Source: CAVQBJ01 sp963724405 | Lineage (GTDB): Bacteria; Actinomycetota; Thermoleophilia; Solirubrobacterales; Solirubrobacteraceae | Direction: 5' to 3' | NCBI GenBank assembly: GCA_963724405.1 | Contig: CAVRUQ010000011.1 | Span: forward strand, 248,001 to 312,000 | DNA: 64,000 bases | Part shown: positions 45,688-55,529 of the stretch, piece after piece | How the letters are laid out: each line of letters starts with the position of its first letter | Position numbering within the stretch: position 1 is the first letter of the stretch | Translations under genes and position numbers: made by a program | The notes under the pieces: model-generated | The model's input: the letters and a program-made list of their open reading frames with translations, nothing else | The model's database searches: none | Told to the model about the DNA's origin: nothing

Positions 45688-46479
45688 ATGGCGCTGGTCG
45701 TCCGCGCGAAGCGTGGCGGGCCGCGCGACCGCGAGCAGCTTGTCGAGGCGTTCCTGCCGATGATCGTCAGTGCCGCCCGCGCTTACCGGCGGCCGACGGC
45801 CGTCGATCATCAGGAGCTGACGCAGGAGGGCGTCGTGGGATTGCTCCGCGCGCTCGAGCGCTACGAGCCCGACCGTGGCGTGCCGTTCTGGGCCTACGCC
45901 GCCTGGTGGGTGCGCCAGGCGATGCAGCAGGTGGTCTCCGAGCTCTCCCGCCCGATGGTTCTGTCCGATCGCGCCTTACGGCAGCTGGCGCGGGTCAAGA
46001 ACGCGCAACGCCGGTTCGAGCAGGCGCGCAGGAGGGAAGCCACCTCCGCCGAGCTGGCGGCGATCGTCGGGCTGCCCCGATCGCAGGTCGAGAGCCTGCT
46101 GGGCGCCGAGCGCACCGCGCGCGGCCTCGACGAGCCCGCCGGCTCAGAGGCCGGGGACGGAGCCACCGTGAGCGAGCTGCTCGCAGATCCACCGGCTCAG
46201 GAAACGTACGAGCGGGTGCCCGAGCGGGTGCTGGCCGCGCAGGTGCCCGCGCTGCTCGCCCACCTGACGCAGCGCGAGCGAACCGTCATCTGCTCCCGCT
46301 ACGGCCTCGGCGAACGGCAGCGGACGCTGCGCGAGGTCGCCCCGGAACTGGGAGTCAGCGCCGAGCGGGTGCGGCAGATCGAGCAGGAGTCGCTGGCGAA
46401 GCTCGGCGCCGCAGTCGCGCCGCAGGGGCAGCGGCGGGGAAAGTGCGATAGCGGCCGGTGGACCTATGCAGAGGCGTGA
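45688..46479 (+). CDS. RNA polymerase sigma-70 family factor (group 3-like)
   Basis: 263 aa from ATG 45688. Region 2: QEGVVGLLRALERYEPDRGV and FWAYAAWWVRQAMQQV. Region 3: about residues 110-160, with TSAELAAIVGLPRSQVESLL. Region 4: LTQRERTVICSRYGLG followed by the helix-turn-helix LREVAPELGVSAERVRQIEQ. Region 1 is absent, as in stress sigma factors. It would direct polymerase to stress promoters. An earlier ATG at 45571 is in frame, but its added residues are not family-like. Its position next to the KaiC operon suggests joint regulation. Confidence 0.88.
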   Translation: MALVVRAKRGGPRDREQLVEAFLPMIVSAARAYRRPTAVDHQELTQEGVVGLLRALERYEPDRGVPFWAYAAWWVRQAMQQVVSELSRPMVLSDRALRQLARVKNAQRRFEQARRREATSAELAAIVGLPRSQVESLLGAERTARGLDEPAGSEAGDGATVSELLADPPAQETYERVPERVLAAQVPALLAHLTQRERTVICSRYGLGERQRTLREVAPELGVSAERVRQIEQESLAKLGAAVAPQGQRRGKCDSGRWTYAEA

Positions 46480-46918
46480 AAAGCGACGGGGCTCCGGGTA
46501 CCCAACCGCCTCGCGGAGCAGGCACCGCCGCACGGCCGCGCCGCCGCAAGCCGTCCACGCCGAGCTCCTCGACCAGCTCCTGGGCCCGCTGCAGCGGCGA
46601 GGCCGCGAGGCGCAGCGGAGCCTTGACGAGCTGGCCCGCCGTCGTGCCGCCATGTCCAGGCTCGACCGACCCGCCGCGAGCCAGTCCCTGCGCGCGCAAG
46701 CGGTCCAGATCCGCAACGAGCTCGCGCGCCTGAGCCTGGTCGAGTCGCTGGCGAGAAGGATTCTGCAGCCGCTCACCTGGCGCGATGCCGCCAGCCTCCC
46801 GTCGCTCGATCCGTTCGCGGGTGAGCTCGCATCACGGGCGTCCTGGCCTAGTGGCGGGCGTGAGGAGAACGATGCCCGCGGACGAGGAAGCAGCGGCGAA
46901 GAATCGCTCGCAGGCTGA
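46466..46918 (+). CDS. Hypothetical protein between sigma factor and FtsH
   Basis: 150 aa, doubtful. It fills the 392-base space between the two genes and overlaps both (14 and 47 bases). The middle (AELLDQLLGPLQRRGREAQR, AAMSRLDRPA, QIRNELARLSLVESLARRIL) is a plausible amphipathic helical protein. N- and C-termini look random. No recognised family. Confidence 0.35.
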   Translation: MQRREKRRGSGYPTASRSRHRRTAAPPQAVHAELLDQLLGPLQRRGREAQRSLDELARRRAAMSRLDRPAASQSLRAQAVQIRNELARLSLVESLARRILQPLTWRDAASLPSLDPFAGELASRASWPSGGREENDARGRGSSGEESLAG

Positions 46919-48425
46919 GCGCCCCGACAGCGATCGCATCCGTCCGCCGAGGCTGTCTGCCTCCGAGCGCCGGCGCCGTGAGCGCGTAACAGCGGTGTTC
47001 GTGGCGGTCCTGGTCGCGCTCACGCTCCTCAACCTGCTGTTGCCGGTAGGGCCGCCGAGCGCGGCGATCCCCTACTCGCAGTTCCTCACCCTCGTCGAGC
47101 AGGGCCGGGTCGACAGCGTCGCGATCTCCTCCACCCAGGTGACCGGCGTATACCAGGCCCACGGCGGCGCGCAGCCGTTTCAGGCCACCCGACCGCCCCT
47201 GGCCGACGACACCATGCTGGTGCCGCTATTGGAGCGCAAGGGCGTCCAGTTCACCGGCTCGCAACCGAATCTCCTGAGCGGCTTCTTGACGAACTTCGTC
47301 CTTACCTGGCTTTTGCCCTTCCTGTTCTTCGCCGGCCTGTGGGCGCTGGCGTTACGGCGCCTCGGGCCGGGAGCGGGGGCGATGAGCTTCGGGCGCTCGC
47401 GCCACAAGATCTACGACCGGCGCGACCTGCGCACCACGTTCGCCGACGTCGCCGGCGTCGACGAGGCGGTCGAGGAGCTGCGCGAGGTCGTGGACTTCCT
47501 CCGCAATCCGGAGCGCTATGCCCGCCTCGGCGCGCGGATCCCGAAGGGAGTGCGGCTCGCCGGACCACCGGGGACCGGTAAGACCCTGCTGGCGCGCGCG
47601 GTGGCAGGCGAGGCCGGGGTTCCGTTCTTCTACCTCTCGGGCTCGGACTTCGTCGAGCTGTTCATCGGCCTCGGCGCCGCCCGGGTGCGCGAGCTGTTCG
47701 AGGAGGCCAAGGAGAAGGCGCCCTGCGTGGTGTTCATTGACGAGATCGACACGATTGGCAAGGCCAGGGATGGGGCGGGCCCGGCGGCGGTCGGCGGCCA
47801 CGACGAGCGCGAGCAGACGCTTACGCAGCTGCTGAGCGAGATGGACGGGTTCGATTCCTCGGGCGGCGTCATCATCATGGCGGCCACCAACCGGCCCGAG
47901 GTGCTCGACCCGGCGCTGCTGCGACCCGGGCGCTTCGACCGGCAGATCGTGGTCGATCGCCCAGACCGACGCGGCCGGGCGGCCATATTGGCCGTCCACG
48001 CTCGCCAGGTCGCGCTCGCTCCCGAGGTCGATCTCGAAGTCGTCGCTGCCCGTACACCAGGCTTCGCCGGAGCCGAGCTGGCCAACGTGATCAACGAGGC
48101 GGCGCTGCTGGCAGCGCGCCGTGGCAAGCCATCCGTCGGGATGGCAGAGCTGGAGGAGGCGATCGACCGGGTGTCGATGGGCCTCGAGCGCCGCTCGCGC
48201 GTGATCCGCCCGGAGGAGCGCCGGCGCGTGGCCTACCACGAGCTCGGGCACGCGCTCGTCGCGATTGGCTGCCCGCACGCCGACCCGGTGCACCGCGTGT
48301 CGATCGTTCCCCGCGGCGTGGCGGCGCTCGGCGTCACCCAGCAGCTGCCGCCCGACGACCGCTACCTGATCTCCCAGCCCGAGCTCGAGGACCGGCTCGC
48401 GGTGATTGGGGGGGCGCGCCGCTGA
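46872..48425 (+). CDS. ftsH: FtsH-type membrane AAA+ metalloprotease, reading frame broken near the end
   Basis: Degrades misfolded membrane and regulatory proteins. From ATG 46872 (ribosome site GAGGAGAAC), 517 codons. Two membrane spans (about residues 37-58 and 139-160), Walker A GPPGTGKTLLARAVAG, Walker B CVVFIDEIDTIG, second region of homology ATNRPEVLDPALLRPGRFDR and zinc site YHELGHALVAIG. At 48407-48413 seven G follow ATT; six would read on as VIGGRAAERVVF, exactly the FtsH sequence. The extra G causes a stop at 48425. Without the C-terminal helical part the protease should be inactive. Confidence 0.93.
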   Translation: MPADEEAAAKNRSQAERPDSDRIRPPRLSASERRRRERVTAVFVAVLVALTLLNLLLPVGPPSAAIPYSQFLTLVEQGRVDSVAISSTQVTGVYQAHGGAQPFQATRPPLADDTMLVPLLERKGVQFTGSQPNLLSGFLTNFVLTWLLPFLFFAGLWALALRRLGPGAGAMSFGRSRHKIYDRRDLRTTFADVAGVDEAVEELREVVDFLRNPERYARLGARIPKGVRLAGPPGTGKTLLARAVAGEAGVPFFYLSGSDFVELFIGLGAARVRELFEEAKEKAPCVVFIDEIDTIGKARDGAGPAAVGGHDEREQTLTQLLSEMDGFDSSGGVIIMAATNRPEVLDPALLRPGRFDRQIVVDRPDRRGRAAILAVHARQVALAPEVDLEVVAARTPGFAGAELANVINEAALLAARRGKPSVGMAELEEAIDRVSMGLERRSRVIRPEERRRVAYHELGHALVAIGCPHADPVHRVSIVPRGVAALGVTQQLPPDDRYLISQPELEDRLAVIGGARR

Positions 48426-48801
48426 GCGCGTGGTGTTCGAAGAGCTCTCGAGCGGCGCCGCCAACGACCTGGAGCAGGCCACCGCCCTGGCGCGGCGGAT
48501 GGTCGAGCAGTTCGGCATGTCGGCCAAGGTTGGTCCGGTCGCCATCTCGACCGGCGCGAGCTTCCTCGAGCAGGACGGCCGCCTGGAGGCCCGGTCGCTT
48601 CGCCTGATCGCGGAGGCCGAGGAGGAGATGAAGGAACTCTTGCAGCGCGCCGACGAGCGCGCCGTCTGCTATCTCGGCGAGCGTCGCCCCGCCCTCGACC
48701 GCCTGGCGGACATCCTGCTCGAGCGCGAGGCGCTGGAGGGGGCCGAGCTCAGGAAGCTGCTGGGGGAGGCCGAGGCCGTCCCGGAGCCGGTGCCGAGTTG
48801 A
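48406..48801 (+). pseudogene. ftsH: C-terminal part of FtsH in the shifted frame
   Basis: Continues the FtsH protease domain: GGRAAERVVFEELSSGAAND (third zinc ligand, the aspartate), LEQATALARRMVEQFGMS and a helical tail to 48801. Joined to the previous part by removing one G from the 48407-48413 run, giving a normal protein of about 643 aa. Three explanations remain: sequencing error, recent mutation, or slippage at the G-run that makes full-length product at low level. Confidence 0.9.
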
Positions 48802-48910
48802 GCTCCACCCCGCTTCAGGAGCACCTGGCGCACGCCGAGTTCCACACCCGCGAGAGCGCGGCGGGGAATCGGGGCCGCGGTCATCAGCTCGAAGAGAGGG
48901 CAGTGAGCGC

Positions 48911-49115
48911 GTGTGGGAGCGCGTCGTCTCCGACGGCCGCGAGTGGCACCACGTCCGCGTCCTGGGCAGCGTCGGGGCGTTTCCCAACACCTCATCCGAG
49001 GACGTCGAGCAGGGAATCGAGCGCCTCGCCGCCACGCTTCCCGCCCGGTCGGCTCCGTCATCTCCTGAACGCCAATCCCTTGCACTTCGACCGCGACGGG
49101 AACCTCAGCGACTGA
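48911..49115 (+). pseudogene. Small conserved protein, frameshifted
   Basis: From GTG 48911 the frame reads WERVVSDGREWHHVRVLGSV then GAFPNTSSEDVEQGIERLAA, a well-formed protein. After about 49044 the continuation LRHLLNANPLHFDRDGNLSD with its stop at 49115 lies in another frame. The two parts make one small protein of about 68 aa with one base inserted or lost. Family not named. Confidence 0.55.
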
Positions 49116-49122
49116 GCTTCGC

Positions 49123-49329
49123 TCAGATCTCCGGCGGCGGTTCGATCCTGCGCGGGCGGCCCGAGGCCCAGAACAGAAGGAACAAAAGGCTCAGCACCAA
49201 CGCCAGCCCGCCGACCGCCATCAGGATCACGCCGGTGGTCTGCAGGTCGATCCATTGCGTTCTCGCGGTGACCGCGTACTTGAGAATCGCTCCCGCCGCG
49301 ATCAGCAGGAGACTTGCACCAATCGTCAT
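49123..49329 (-). CDS. DUF6458-type small membrane protein
   Basis: 68 aa from ATG 49329. Two spans: TIGASLLLIAAGAILKYAV and TTGVILMAVGGLALVLSLLF, with WIDLQ between, the typical actinobacterial DUF6458 pattern. Very short loops, tail with RRIEPPPEI. Function unknown; common beside stress and lipid genes. GTG 49335 is an alternative start. Confidence 0.8.
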   Translation of the reverse strand: MTIGASLLLIAAGAILKYAVTARTQWIDLQTTGVILMAVGGLALVLSLLFLLFWASGRPRRIEPPPEI

Positions 49330-49524
49330 GTTCACCCAGTTAGGCCGCCCCCGGGGGAGGACAAGCGGTCAGGATCGTCGGCAGGCCTCGACGACGACCG
49401 AGCGGCTGGAAAAGACGACAAGCTTGAACGCAAATCACCGTGAGCTCTCCAGGAGCTCGCGACCAGGTCGGAGACCGCGGCACGCCGATCTTCGTGGTGC
49501 ACCGCACTCCGCCCGGTCTGACCA

Positions 49525-49740
49525 CTACGACCTCGGCCTCGAGATCGGCGGAGCGCTCGCCTCCAGGGCGGTGACGAGGGCATGGATCCCCGCTACAAGC
49601 GGCCGGCGATCGTCACGCCATGCGCCGCGCCATCGGTGGTCGACGAACAGCCGCTCGCGGGCGGCGGGGCCGGCGTCGCTCTCGACCGCGCCGTGGTAGA
49701 GCAGCACCGGCAGGACCGAGCTGGGGATCGGGCGGCTCAC
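49525..49740 (-). pseudogene. Cupin (YjlB-like) N-terminal fragment
   Basis: IPSSVLPVLLYHGAVES and AARERLFVDHRWRGAWRD match the beginning of YjlB-type cupins. The expected metal-binding region (HHYHSTAHEVLG in relatives) is missing and the sequence turns random. It starts exactly where the aldo/keto-reductase fragment ends, so two broken genes are joined here. Region 49330-49524 shows nothing else. Confidence 0.5.
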
Positions 49741-49827
49741 CCCAGATCCCCTCCCCGGTGAGCCGCATCGCGCCGAAGCCGAGGCGGTTGATCGGCCGTT
49801 CGCCGCCGATGTCGAAGGTGCCGGACG
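49733..49827 (-). pseudogene. Aldo/keto reductase N-terminal fragment
   Basis: About 32 codons, TFDIGGERPINRLGFGAMRL then TGEGIWGEPPD, the start of an aldo/keto reductase barrel. The rest of the enzyme (catalytic Tyr, Lys, His) is absent. A deletion has joined it to the cupin fragment. Confidence 0.65.
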
Positions 49828-49874
49828 CCCTCGCGGATATCAGTGTCTGCGTGTCTCCCGCCGTCGCATCGGCA

Positions 49875-51596
<1,722 letters not shown>

Positions 51597-51654
51597 ACGT
51601 GCGCCGTTAGGCCGGGGTCCCCTGGGCCCAAGCCTGGCGCGCCCCCGACGCGGC

Positions 51655-51909
51655 CTACGTGATTCGCTGCTCGGCGAGCTGCGGCGTCGCGACCTGCCCG
51701 TCGAGGGGTTGGAGAGCCAGATCCTCAACGGCGGCTCCGAGCGGCTCCGGTTCGACGTTCGCGGGCCGGCGCTGCTCGACGTGGACGACTTCCTCTCCGG
51801 CTTGGCCCACATCGGCGCGATGGCCGAATCGACCTCGCCGTGCTTTACAGGCTGTACCTCGACGCCGACGAGGACGATTCGCCGCGAGGCGGGCGTCGGC
51901 CGGGCCGGC
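51655..51909 (+). pseudogene. Fragment of an unidentified gene (possibly MgtC/SapB C-terminus)
   Basis: The plus frame reads DSLLGELRRRDLPVEGLESQ and LRFDVRGPALLDVDDFLSGL before a frame change near 51825, after which IDLAVLYRLYLDADEDDS continues. The shape resembles C-terminal domains of MgtC-like membrane proteins, but I cannot confirm it. No start codon with a membrane region precedes it. Confidence 0.35.
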
Positions 51910-52773
51910 TCATGGCCCCATCTCGTCGATGAGGTCGGCCACCGAGTCGACGATCCGCGACGGCCGGTAGGGGAAGCGATCGGCCTGGTCGCGGCTGGTC
52001 ACCCCGCTGAGGACGAGGATCGCCTCGAGTCCAGCCTCCAGGCCGGCGACGATGTCGGTCTCCATGCGGTCGCCGATCATCGTGGTGCTCTCGGAGTGCG
52101 CACCGAGCGCGTTGAGTGCCGAGCGCATCATCAGCGGGTTCGGCTTGCCGACGAAGTAGGGGTCGACGTCGGTCGCGCGGCTGATCAGCGCCGCGATCGA
52201 GCCGGTCGCCGGGATCGGCCCGGCGGTGGACGGGCCGACCGGGTCCGGGTTGGTGGCGATGAACCGAGCTCCGGCGACGACCACGCGAATGGCGTGCGTG
52301 ATCCGCTCGAAGCCATAGGTTCGCGTCTCGCCCAGCACGACGTAGTCGGGGCTGCGATCGGTCAGCGTGTAGCCAGCCTCGTGCAGCGCGGTCGTGAGGC
52401 CCGCCTCACCGATCACGAACGCCGAGCCTCCGGGTCGCTGCTCCTGCAGAAAGCGTGCGGTCGCCAGCGCTGAGGTCCAGATCGCCTGCTCGGGCACGTC
52501 CAGGCCGTTGGCACGAAATCGTGCCGACAGGTCTCTGCGCGTGTAGATCGAGTTGTTCGTGAGCACGAGAAACGGCAGCTCGAGCTCACGCAGCCTTGCG
52601 AGGAACCGGTCGGCACCCGGGATTACATGCTCCTCGTGGGCCAACACGCCGTCCATGTCCAGCAGCCACGAGCGGGACGCCCTCCGGGGCGAGCGCGACG
52701 GTCGCTCGCGCTGGCGCGGAGCGGTCCTGAGGCGGCGGGGTGCATCCCGCGCCGCACTGTCATCGCTCGACAT
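51910..52773 (-). CDS. HAD-IIA family phosphatase (NagD-like)
   Basis: 287 aa. HAD motifs: WLLDMDGVLAHEEHV (nucleophile Asp, motif I), LTNNSIYTRRDL (motif II), KPNPLMMRSAL (motif III) and MIGDRMETDIVAGLEAG (motif IV). The C2 cap of the NagD type lies between motifs II and III. It dephosphorylates small phosphorylated compounds; the substrate is unknown but a sugar phosphate fits the neighbours. N-terminal 35 residues Arg-rich. Start ATG 52773, five bases after the stop of the next gene upstream on the minus strand. Confidence 0.88.
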   Translation of the reverse strand: MSSDDSAARDAPRRLRTAPRQRERPSRSPRRASRSWLLDMDGVLAHEEHVIPGADRFLARLRELELPFLVLTNNSIYTRRDLSARFRANGLDVPEQAIWTSALATARFLQEQRPGGSAFVIGEAGLTTALHEAGYTLTDRSPDYVVLGETRTYGFERITHAIRVVVAGARFIATNPDPVGPSTAGPIPATGSIAALISRATDVDPYFVGKPNPLMMRSALNALGAHSESTTMIGDRMETDIVAGLEAGLEAILVLSGVTSRDQADRFPYRPSRIVDSVADLIDEMGP

Positions 52774-52777
52774 AGGC

Positions 52778-54265
52778 TTAGGCAGCCGCACGGACACCGG
52801 ACCGCTCGAGGATCTGGCGGATAACGCGCAGGTAGTCGAGCAGGCTGCGCGGGCTGGTGAACTCGTCCCGGACCCGCTCACGGGCGCGCTCGCCCAGCAA
52901 CTCGGCACGCTCGCGGTCGAGCAACAGGCCGGTGACCGCCTCGCCGAAGGCCCTCAGGTCTCGCGGATCGTCGAGCAGGATCCCGGTCTCGCGGTCGATG
53001 ATCTGAGACTGGATGCCGCCGATCCGCGAGGCGACCACGGGTCGCGCCTTCCACATCGCCTCGGCGACGGTGAGGCCGAACCCCTCGGCGAGGCTCTTCT
53101 GGACGATGACGTTGACGTGGCGCTGAAGCGCGTTGACGATGATCGCGTTCTCGGCCGGATCGTCCATCGGCAAGGATGCGAGGTGGATCCGCCGGCGCTG
53201 CGCGGCGGGGAGGCTTTCGCGGAGCGCCCTCGCCTCCTGCAGCACCTTGAGGCCTTCTGGGTCGTCGGCGACGGCGGTGACCGCGGGACCGGCGTACAGC
53301 AGGTGAGAGCTGGTTCTCTCCGGCACGTGCTGGGCGAACCCGCGGATCACCCCGAGGGGATCCTTGAGCGCGTCCCAGCGTGAGACCTGCAGCACCACGG
53401 GAGTGGTCGCGTCGAGCGGCTCGTCTTCGATCACCGCGGCAGGGCGGTCGACACGAGACGGGGTCGCGTCCTGCCGGGTGAACGTGGCGTGCTCCTCCCG
53501 CCCGCCGTCGGAGAGCAGCCCGCTGGCGCGCAGCACCGCGAGCACCGTCTCGCGGTCGAGATCCTCGTTCTTGGGAGAGAACACGTCGATCGAGGGCGCG
53601 ATCACGAACACGCGCTCGCGATCGAGGCACTCCCAGGCAAACGACTCGCGCGAGAACACGAATGCGTCCGCCGCAAGGAGATAGGGGCAGAGGAAATCCC
53701 ACGCCTCCTGAGCCAGCTCGTTGGGGTGGTCGAGACCGACATGGCAGCGCCAGATGACTGCCGCGCCGGCGGCCCGCAGCGCCGCGATCAACCCGGCGGG
53801 CTGGGGGTCGTGCACGATCGCCACGTCGCCTGGGCGCACCCGTTCGCTGAGCGCCGGGAGGTTGTCGGCCAGCACCTCCTCGTAGACGGCGCGTGCCTCG
53901 TCGTCGAGCGCTCCGCCGTCACCCATGGCTCCGTGCAGCCGGTTGTGGATGCGCTTGGTGACGGCGAAGAAATCGGGCGTGCCCTCGATGACCGTCCAGC
54001 GCACGTCCACCCCGGCGCCGCGGGCGTACGCCACCAGCGACTCGAGCAGCTCCGCCACGCCGCCCCCTCTGGCCGTCGAGTTGATGTTCCAGACCACCCT
54101 GCCGGCCAGCAGCTCGCGCGCATCGCGAACTCCCCGCTCAAAGGCCTCGAAGCGCTCGGCGCTCAGCACCGACCGGAAGCGCTCCGGGCTCATCGATGAG
54201 ATCTCGACCTCAAACATGTGCGCCCACTTCGGTAGGCCCACCGCGTGCGGAGTCAACTTGACCAT
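52778..54265 (-). CDS. TreT-like trehalose synthase (GT4)
   Basis: 495 aa GT-B enzyme. VVWNINSTARGGGVAELL (acceptor domain), GDVAIVHDPQPAGL, VIWRCHVGLDHPN, VLQVSRWDALKDP (donor domain) and EGFGLTVAEAMW (E-x7-E) match trehalose glycosyltransferring synthases, which join a nucleotide-glucose and glucose. A Ser/Glu-rich insertion (about residues 265-310) between the domains is unusual. Alternative start ATG 54217. It forms a minus-strand unit with the HAD phosphatase and perhaps pgm, and is divergent from the second GT4 gene with 46 bases between starts. Confidence 0.85.
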   Translation of the reverse strand: MVKLTPHAVGLPKWAHMFEVEISSMSPERFRSVLSAERFEAFERGVRDARELLAGRVVWNINSTARGGGVAELLESLVAYARGAGVDVRWTVIEGTPDFFAVTKRIHNRLHGAMGDGGALDDEARAVYEEVLADNLPALSERVRPGDVAIVHDPQPAGLIAALRAAGAAVIWRCHVGLDHPNELAQEAWDFLCPYLLAADAFVFSRESFAWECLDRERVFVIAPSIDVFSPKNEDLDRETVLAVLRASGLLSDGGREEHATFTRQDATPSRVDRPAAVIEDEPLDATTPVVLQVSRWDALKDPLGVIRGFAQHVPERTSSHLLYAGPAVTAVADDPEGLKVLQEARALRESLPAAQRRRIHLASLPMDDPAENAIIVNALQRHVNVIVQKSLAEGFGLTVAEAMWKARPVVASRIGGIQSQIIDRETGILLDDPRDLRAFGEAVTGLLLDRERAELLGERARERVRDEFTSPRSLLDYLRVIRQILERSGVRAAA

Positions 54266-54311
54266 CCGGAATCGACTTGACCGACGGCGGGCGGGGCCTA
54301 ACGGCCCGCGC

Positions 54312-55529
54312 ATGGATTCGGAACCCAGGGCTCCCGGCGCAAGGGCGGATTACAGCCACAACGTGGTGCCGCTGCCGTCCGACCGCCGCGGGGTCCCTCC
54401 CCGCGAGCGCGTGAGGCGCACCGGGGAGCGGAGGCTGCGGATCGCGATGCTGGCGCCGCCGTGGATCCCGGTGCCGCCGCCGGGCTACGGCGGCATTGAG
54501 TTCGTCGTGGCGCTGCTGTGCGACGCGCTCGTCGAGCACGGCCACGAAGTCGAGCTGTTCTGCACGCCGGGTTCGAGCTCCAAGGCCAAGGTCCACCCGC
54601 TGCTCGAGGCGCCTCACCCCGAGAAGATCGAGCGCGCGCTGTTCGAGGCCGATCATGTCGCGTGCGCGTTTGCGGAGATCGACTCCGCCAGGCGTGCGGG
54701 GCGGCCGTTCGACGTGCTGCACGACCACTGCGGCTACACGACGCTGGCGATGGCCGACCGGCAGTTCACTCCGGTGGTGCACACCGTGCACGGGCCGTTC
54801 GATCATGACACGACGCCGTACTACGCCCGGCACGGCTCGAAAGGCCGCCTGGTGTGCATCAGCCAGTCGCAGGCCAGCATGGCGCCGGATCAGGCCGGGT
54901 CGCCGGCGGTCGTCTACAACCCGATCGACGTGGACTCCTGGCCGGTCGGGCATCGCAAGGAGGACTACCTGCTGTTCATGGCTCGAATGGTCGAGGAGAA
55001 GGGGCCGCACCGCGCGATTCGGGTCGCGCAGGCGGTCGGTCGTCCGCTGGTCCTGGCCGGTCCGGTGCAGCCTGGCCACGAGCGGTTCTTCGCCAGCGAG
55101 GTCGAGCCGCACATCGACGGGCAGCTGATCCGCTACGTTGGTGAGGTCGGCGGCGTGCGCAAGCAGCGCCTGTTTGCGGATGCGTTCGCGTTTCTGATGC
55201 CGATCCGCTGGCCGGAGCCGTTCGGCCTGGTGATGGTCGAGTCGCTCGCCGCCGGCACCCCGGTGCTCGCGTTCGCGCACGGCGCGGCGCCCGAGATCAT
55301 CGAGCACGGCGTCAACGGGTTCCTGTGCGGCGACGAGCACGAGATGGCCGAGCTGGTGGAGAAGGCGGCGAGCCTCGACCCGATGCGCTGCCGGCAGACC
55401 GCGGCCGAGCGCTTCGCTCCGGACCGCGTGGCGGCGGGATACGAGGCGGTCTACCGCGCGGCGCTTCGGCGCAGGCCCGCGGCCCGCCGCGCCGCGCGTC
55501 GGACAGGCGCGCCGGCCGCAGCCGGATGA
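54312..55529 (+). CDS. GT4 glycosyltransferase
   Basis: 405 aa. Arg-rich start, then LRIAMLAPPWIPVPPPGYGG, HDHCGYTTLAM, TVHGPFDHDT, FMARMVEEKGPHRAI and WPEPFGLVMVESLAAG, all GT-B/GT4 marks. It resembles actinobacterial enzymes annotated as glycosyltransferase family 4 with unknown acceptor. ATGA overlap with the debranching-enzyme gene shows that the two are co-translated, so it probably acts in alpha-glucan metabolism. The C-terminus is Arg/Ala-rich. Confidence 0.87.
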   Translation: MDSEPRAPGARADYSHNVVPLPSDRRGVPPRERVRRTGERRLRIAMLAPPWIPVPPPGYGGIEFVVALLCDALVEHGHEVELFCTPGSSSKAKVHPLLEAPHPEKIERALFEADHVACAFAEIDSARRAGRPFDVLHDHCGYTTLAMADRQFTPVVHTVHGPFDHDTTPYYARHGSKGRLVCISQSQASMAPDQAGSPAVVYNPIDVDSWPVGHRKEDYLLFMARMVEEKGPHRAIRVAQAVGRPLVLAGPVQPGHERFFASEVEPHIDGQLIRYVGEVGGVRKQRLFADAFAFLMPIRWPEPFGLVMVESLAAGTPVLAFAHGAAPEIIEHGVNGFLCGDEHEMAELVEKAASLDPMRCRQTAAERFAPDRVAAGYEAVYRAALRRRPAARRAARRTGAPAAAG

